From Todiramphus chloris collaris (lineage: Eukaryota > Chordata > Aves > Coraciiformes > Alcedinidae): 64,000 nucleotides of DNA. The DNA lies in NCBI GenBank assembly GCA_025345505.1, contig JANVCC010010406.1:10727063-10791062 (forward strand). The letters are read 5' to 3'. The translations under genes were made by a program, and so were the position numbers. The notes beneath the pieces are model-generated. The model was not told the origin of the DNA, did not search any database, and saw only the letters and a program-made list of their open reading frames with translations. Of the stretch, positions 60,001-64,000 are shown piece after piece (position 1 is the first letter of the stretch; each line of letters opens with the position of its first letter).

Positions 60001-63000
60001 CTAATATATTATTGCTGCTTCTTACAAATCTTGCTGGATTTTTTTTTTTAAATGATTTGCAATAGGTATATAAGATTATTAGAAAATTAAATATTAAAAT
60101 TTTTATTTCTGAAGTGGTGTCTTGGAGCAATATGCTTAGGTTTAAAGTTTTCACTGTTTAATTTGAACTAAAGGAAATTAATTTGCCGCAAAGAAAATGT
60201 TGTCTATCAAAAAAGCTGTTACTTTACAGTGAACAGAGGACCATCCCAGAACTTTGAACATTAAGATCTGTTTAATAGTCCTGGGGAGAAGTTCTTTCCT
60301 CTGGATTTCCATGCCATGCTTTATTTGTCCAGTGTGTAAGGCAGGCATGGACAGATGCATTGAACTACCTCTTAATTCAGGGTCTTAGCTGAGCTGCAGT
60401 CTACATGCATTTGTGTATATTTTGAACCATTAGAAATCTCCTCAGACTGCAAGTCAATGAATACCAGGAATATATTCTGAATGCTATTGGTTCCTGCATG
60501 TATTTATTTCTAAGTTTAAAATCTGTAATTTATCAATACAGCTATTTCCCGCTGAGAAAACCACTCTTTAGTTTGTGAAGAAATTTTTGTCTCACACAGT
60601 CTGGCACTGTTGGAAGCTAGTGGTTGGCACGTCTCCCTGCAATGCACAGATGAGGCACAGGCAGCAGAGGGTCAGTCTGTCTCCGGGAGGAAGAGGCCAA
60701 AAATGTTGTGTGCTTGAAACTGCTGGTCAACACAAAGAAATATAGTATTTGAAAGAACGATGGGAGGGGTGGGCTTACTGTGAGCATGCTTATTGAACAG
60801 CATGCTTGTACTTGACATGCCAGCTCAATTTCCCTAATATGTTTATGTACTTCTTCCAGAGTCCATCTCTGCTTGGTGTCAAAGGCAGTGAGTGACACCT
60901 TCCAGAATACTTCAACCTGGGAAGCATTTCACTTATCTGTGACCTTATAAAACTGGAATATAATAGTCACCTCTGACTTACATTGTTATCAAATCTTGTG
61001 GCCCATGATCTTTAGGCTATGAGTTAGTACCGATGTTTGCAAGTATCTTCGTAAGAGAGCAAGCAGAACAACTTCTTGGCATCTAAATGTCCTTTGTACA
61101 TGTCTGAGGTCGTCTTGGCTTCAATGAGTTGCTGTCTTACATAGCTTGCAGTTTTAACATGCACTTTTGTGCTATAAAGAGTACATTTTATCTTTCTTTT
61201 TTGAACAGTCTGTTGGGTCCTTAACTAGCAAAGGTTTCATCAAGAAAAATGTCTTAAGTATACATACACCTCCCATTGTCTTTCTCTGTATTTGTGTAGG
61301 GTAGCATGATAGCAAAGGGGCAAGGAGTAAGTGACGTGCCCAGATTGTCCATGGTGGTTTTAGGTGATGAACTTGCACATTCCATGCCCTGGGCAGATCC
61401 CTGAGCCATTGGACAGCTTTTGCCCTTATTGATGCTTTTTGTTGTTAACAGTACCTCAGCTCTGCTAGAGTGGGCCTTATTTGGGATGTATTATAGGCAA
61501 GAGAATAACTACTGCTTTTAATCCTTTAAACCAGTCCCTTTAATCCTTTTAACCTATTCAAATTAGGCTCAACAGACAAGGCTAGAAACAGCTCTAGGAG
61601 TCAGAAATCTGCCTATGGAAAGAGCGAATTTTTGTGTGCAACAGTGAAGTAGGAAATGGTCACTATGAACCCTGGAAAAAGATTATTTCCCCTCTTATCA
61701 TCTTCTATGATGCTTGTATTTACATTGCTTAGGGTAGAAGCCAGGTACTCAATGTGGTCATTTGGCCTGCCTGTGTGTATTAGGTCAAATCATGGTTCTA
61801 TAGCCTCTAAGTTGACTGTACTATGACTTCATACTATTATTTGTGTTATTTTACATTGCTGTTTGTAGAGAAAAGGCAAGATACTACTTGACCTTTTCAA
61901 ACATCTCATCACCTGAGTCAAAAATATTCTGGAAAGCCTTTGCCCCCAGTGACAAAGGAAGAGCTAGTTCAGAATGCAGACATGTAAAGAAGATTTACTT
62001 TAACAAGAGACTGTTTGGATTTTTATCAGGATGTTTCCAGAATGCTGAAATACAGTTCTACGTTATTGCTGAATGTAATTTATGCTTTGACTAAATGCTG
62101 GCAGGCATGGGTATTCTCTAACAGCAAATAAATACAGCTGCTTTGTTTAAAACATTGAACTATCCAGGCCAAACCATTCTCAGCAAAACCCAGTCAGGAT
62201 GATGACTTTCCTCTAAAAACTGAAGCTGGATGCAAAGTTTAGATTCAGAAAGAGCTTTTCCAAGGTTACCAGATCTTGTCTTAATGCAGAAAAAGTGGAA
62301 ATTATCCAGACAGAAATGTATCCAGGTATCAGGAGACAATAGTATTTTGAATGATGCCAGTTGTGCCAAGTAGAAGCAGCAAGCTTCACAGAAGTTAGTT
62401 TTAATAGATCTATGGTAGTATCTGGCATTTTATAAAATTTTAGGTTATTATCTATAGTTGACCTGGTATTTTTTGTCAGTAGTTACATACTTTCCAAACT
62501 AACTATCTTGAAAAAGAAAAGCATAAAATTATCTTCGGCAGGGTACCCAGAGTGGGGGAGAAAGTGTTATTTTAAAGCTTAGAGCTTGGGCTCTAATATA
62601 CATTCACACCAGGTATAAACTTTGTTTGTACATTGACATGATATTGTCTACTGTGTCCCTGGAGGACATCCTCCATTTCTTAGCACTCTGTAAGGGATCA
62701 GCTGTAGTCTGCTGATGGCCCACAGTGCTTGATGCTCTGTGATGAGCAAATTTTAACTTTGAAAAGTTAACAGCTCTAGATTACTGTTCAGCTTCTATTC
62801 TGACTGAGGTCAGTCATGCTGCTTACTTGACATTCATGTGAATCTTCTCTAGATAACAGAACTGCAGTGACCTGGAGGTCACAGTTTAGGAGAGAGATTT
62901 GTTAAAAGTTCGTGCTCCAGAGATCCTGAGTTTGTGCTAATTTGAAGATAGTATTCTCTTCCAGTTGCAGAGGATGGAGCACTGTTCACTATCAACTCAG

Positions 63001-64000
63001 ACATTTGAATGTTCCAGTTATTAAGTTTCCCTGGGTGTTGTGAAAGTCTTCATTAAATTATTGGCTGAGGGTGGTGTCTTCTTTAATGAGTTAAGGCTGC
63101 TCAGACTGTCTAGACCAAGATTATTTCCATAGGATGACATGACTTTGTGCTTTGATCAGTATTCATAGTGTCACTTCTTTTTAATATGGCACAGTTAAAA
63201 TATATTTCTATTGCATCAGTGTACCGCAAAGTGTGTACTTAGGGTTCCTCCCCACTGTCTATGTTTATATGTGTCATACCATAATCCTTGAAACTAATGA
63301 AGCCTGATTTCCCAAAGGATTTGTGGTGTTTGTGCCCTAAACACTAATAACCATCTCTTTGTAGCATCTCATCTCCTTCCCATGGCCTTGACGTTGCTCT
63401 CTGCAGTACCATTCACAGAAGTGGCTTCCCAGTTCCCCTCACACTGGTCCAGATGAGTACTTGTGTACCTTAGTGATGACTGGAAGCTGGGCATGTGTAC
63501 ATCAGCTGGCCAGCACTTGTGTGGTTTTGGGCCATTTGGATGAAGCTTCTCTGGTTTGATAAGAGAAAAGTGGCTTCAATTCATCCCCTCAAAAGGTGAT
63601 TTAATCAATCTTCTATCCAAACAGGAATTCTCACAACATTTCTTGGAGGTTTTTATTTCTAAGCTTTCAACTACATTTGACAGACAGGTAAAAGATGGAC
63701 AAAACTGAAGAGTCTTTTATAGATGAGGGAGAAAGACAGATGGACAATTAGAAGGATTGAATAGGTTTCACTTCCCCAAGAAACAATGGAGAGAAGCAAC
63801 TGAAACATACTTGTGTGTGTTCTTTGAACTACTTTGAACTACTTGTTACTGAAGGCCATTAAAGTCACTTGAAGGGAGTGGGATGGGACAGTGAAGAGCG
63901 TATTCCCACTGTGTCAAACACTGTTCATACACTAAGGAGTGCTACAGGGTGATGCCAGACAATTTGGAAATCAAAGAGTCCCCCTCTCTGAGCCTGCGAG
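57001..64000. other. Intergenic to window end, no gene seen
   Basis: Seven kilobases of AT-rich, CpG-poor unique sequence with a T/G tract at 57675-57718 and T runs near 60040. A possible very old SINE-like stretch lies around 58.08-58.3 kb, too weak to call. Splice-like motifs occur but define no coding exon. Confidence 0.7.
57675..57718. repeat. T/G-rich low-complexity tract
   Basis: TTTG repeats followed by GGTTTTGTTTTG and a T run. Same class as the other T/G tracts in the window. Confidence 0.85.

Noticed and set aside
1-64000. CRISPR arrays, bacterial-type operons, tRNA or rRNA genes, intact proviruses
   Set aside because: No regularly spaced repeats, no complete tRNA with A and B boxes, no rRNA-like stretch, and no gag/pol/env-like frames or paired LTRs were found; the sequence is vertebrate nuclear DNA.

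Overview
The window is vertebrate nuclear DNA, almost certainly from a bird. The grounds are CR1 LINE fragments of avian type in both orientations (some with the ATTCTATG-type 3' end), short introns, and a vertebrate BTB-Kelch gene preceded by a CpG island. Two runs of exactly 100 N (11991-12090 and 48206-48305) are conventional scaffold gaps of unknown true length. Human 5q13, which carries this gene, is syntenic with the avian Z chromosome, so Z linkage is a reasonable inference, but nothing in the sequence proves it.

Region 1 (1 to about 13.65 kb) is one gene on the plus strand, ENC1 (ectoderm-neural cortex protein 1, KLHL37). The proposed structure is: a 5' UTR exon cut by the window edge (1-80); intron 1 (81-4782); an exon carrying the entire 589-residue reading frame (4783-6595, CDS 4795-6564); an intron in the 3' UTR (6596-10329); and a long terminal 3' UTR exon (10330 to about 13650). 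The CDS is certain. The splice and polyadenylation sites are read from consensus motifs only. The terminal exon holds a PUF site, AU-rich elements, a strong G-quadruplex motif, a 19-base A run and an identical 72-bp tandem repeat that runs into an assembly gap.

Region 2 (about 13.8 to 64 kb) has no convincing protein-coding gene. It reads as the start of a gene desert downstream of ENC1. It contains degenerate CR1 copies (20.6, 22.5-24.2, 30.3, 32.1, 43.0, 49.4 and 49.9-50.6 kb), a possible tRNA-derived SINE relic (33.8 kb), many A/C-rich or T/G-rich low-complexity tracts (one flanking the second gap), and AT-rich unique sequence. One block at about 46.7-47.6 kb keeps far more CpG than its surroundings and is the best candidate for a conserved distal regulatory element.

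I found no credible novel multi-gene system. The most interesting material is post-transcriptional: a predicted uORF overlapping the ENC1 start, a 3' UTR intron placed close enough to the stop to avoid nonsense-mediated decay, and a 3' UTR dense in regulatory motifs with an unresolved minisatellite.
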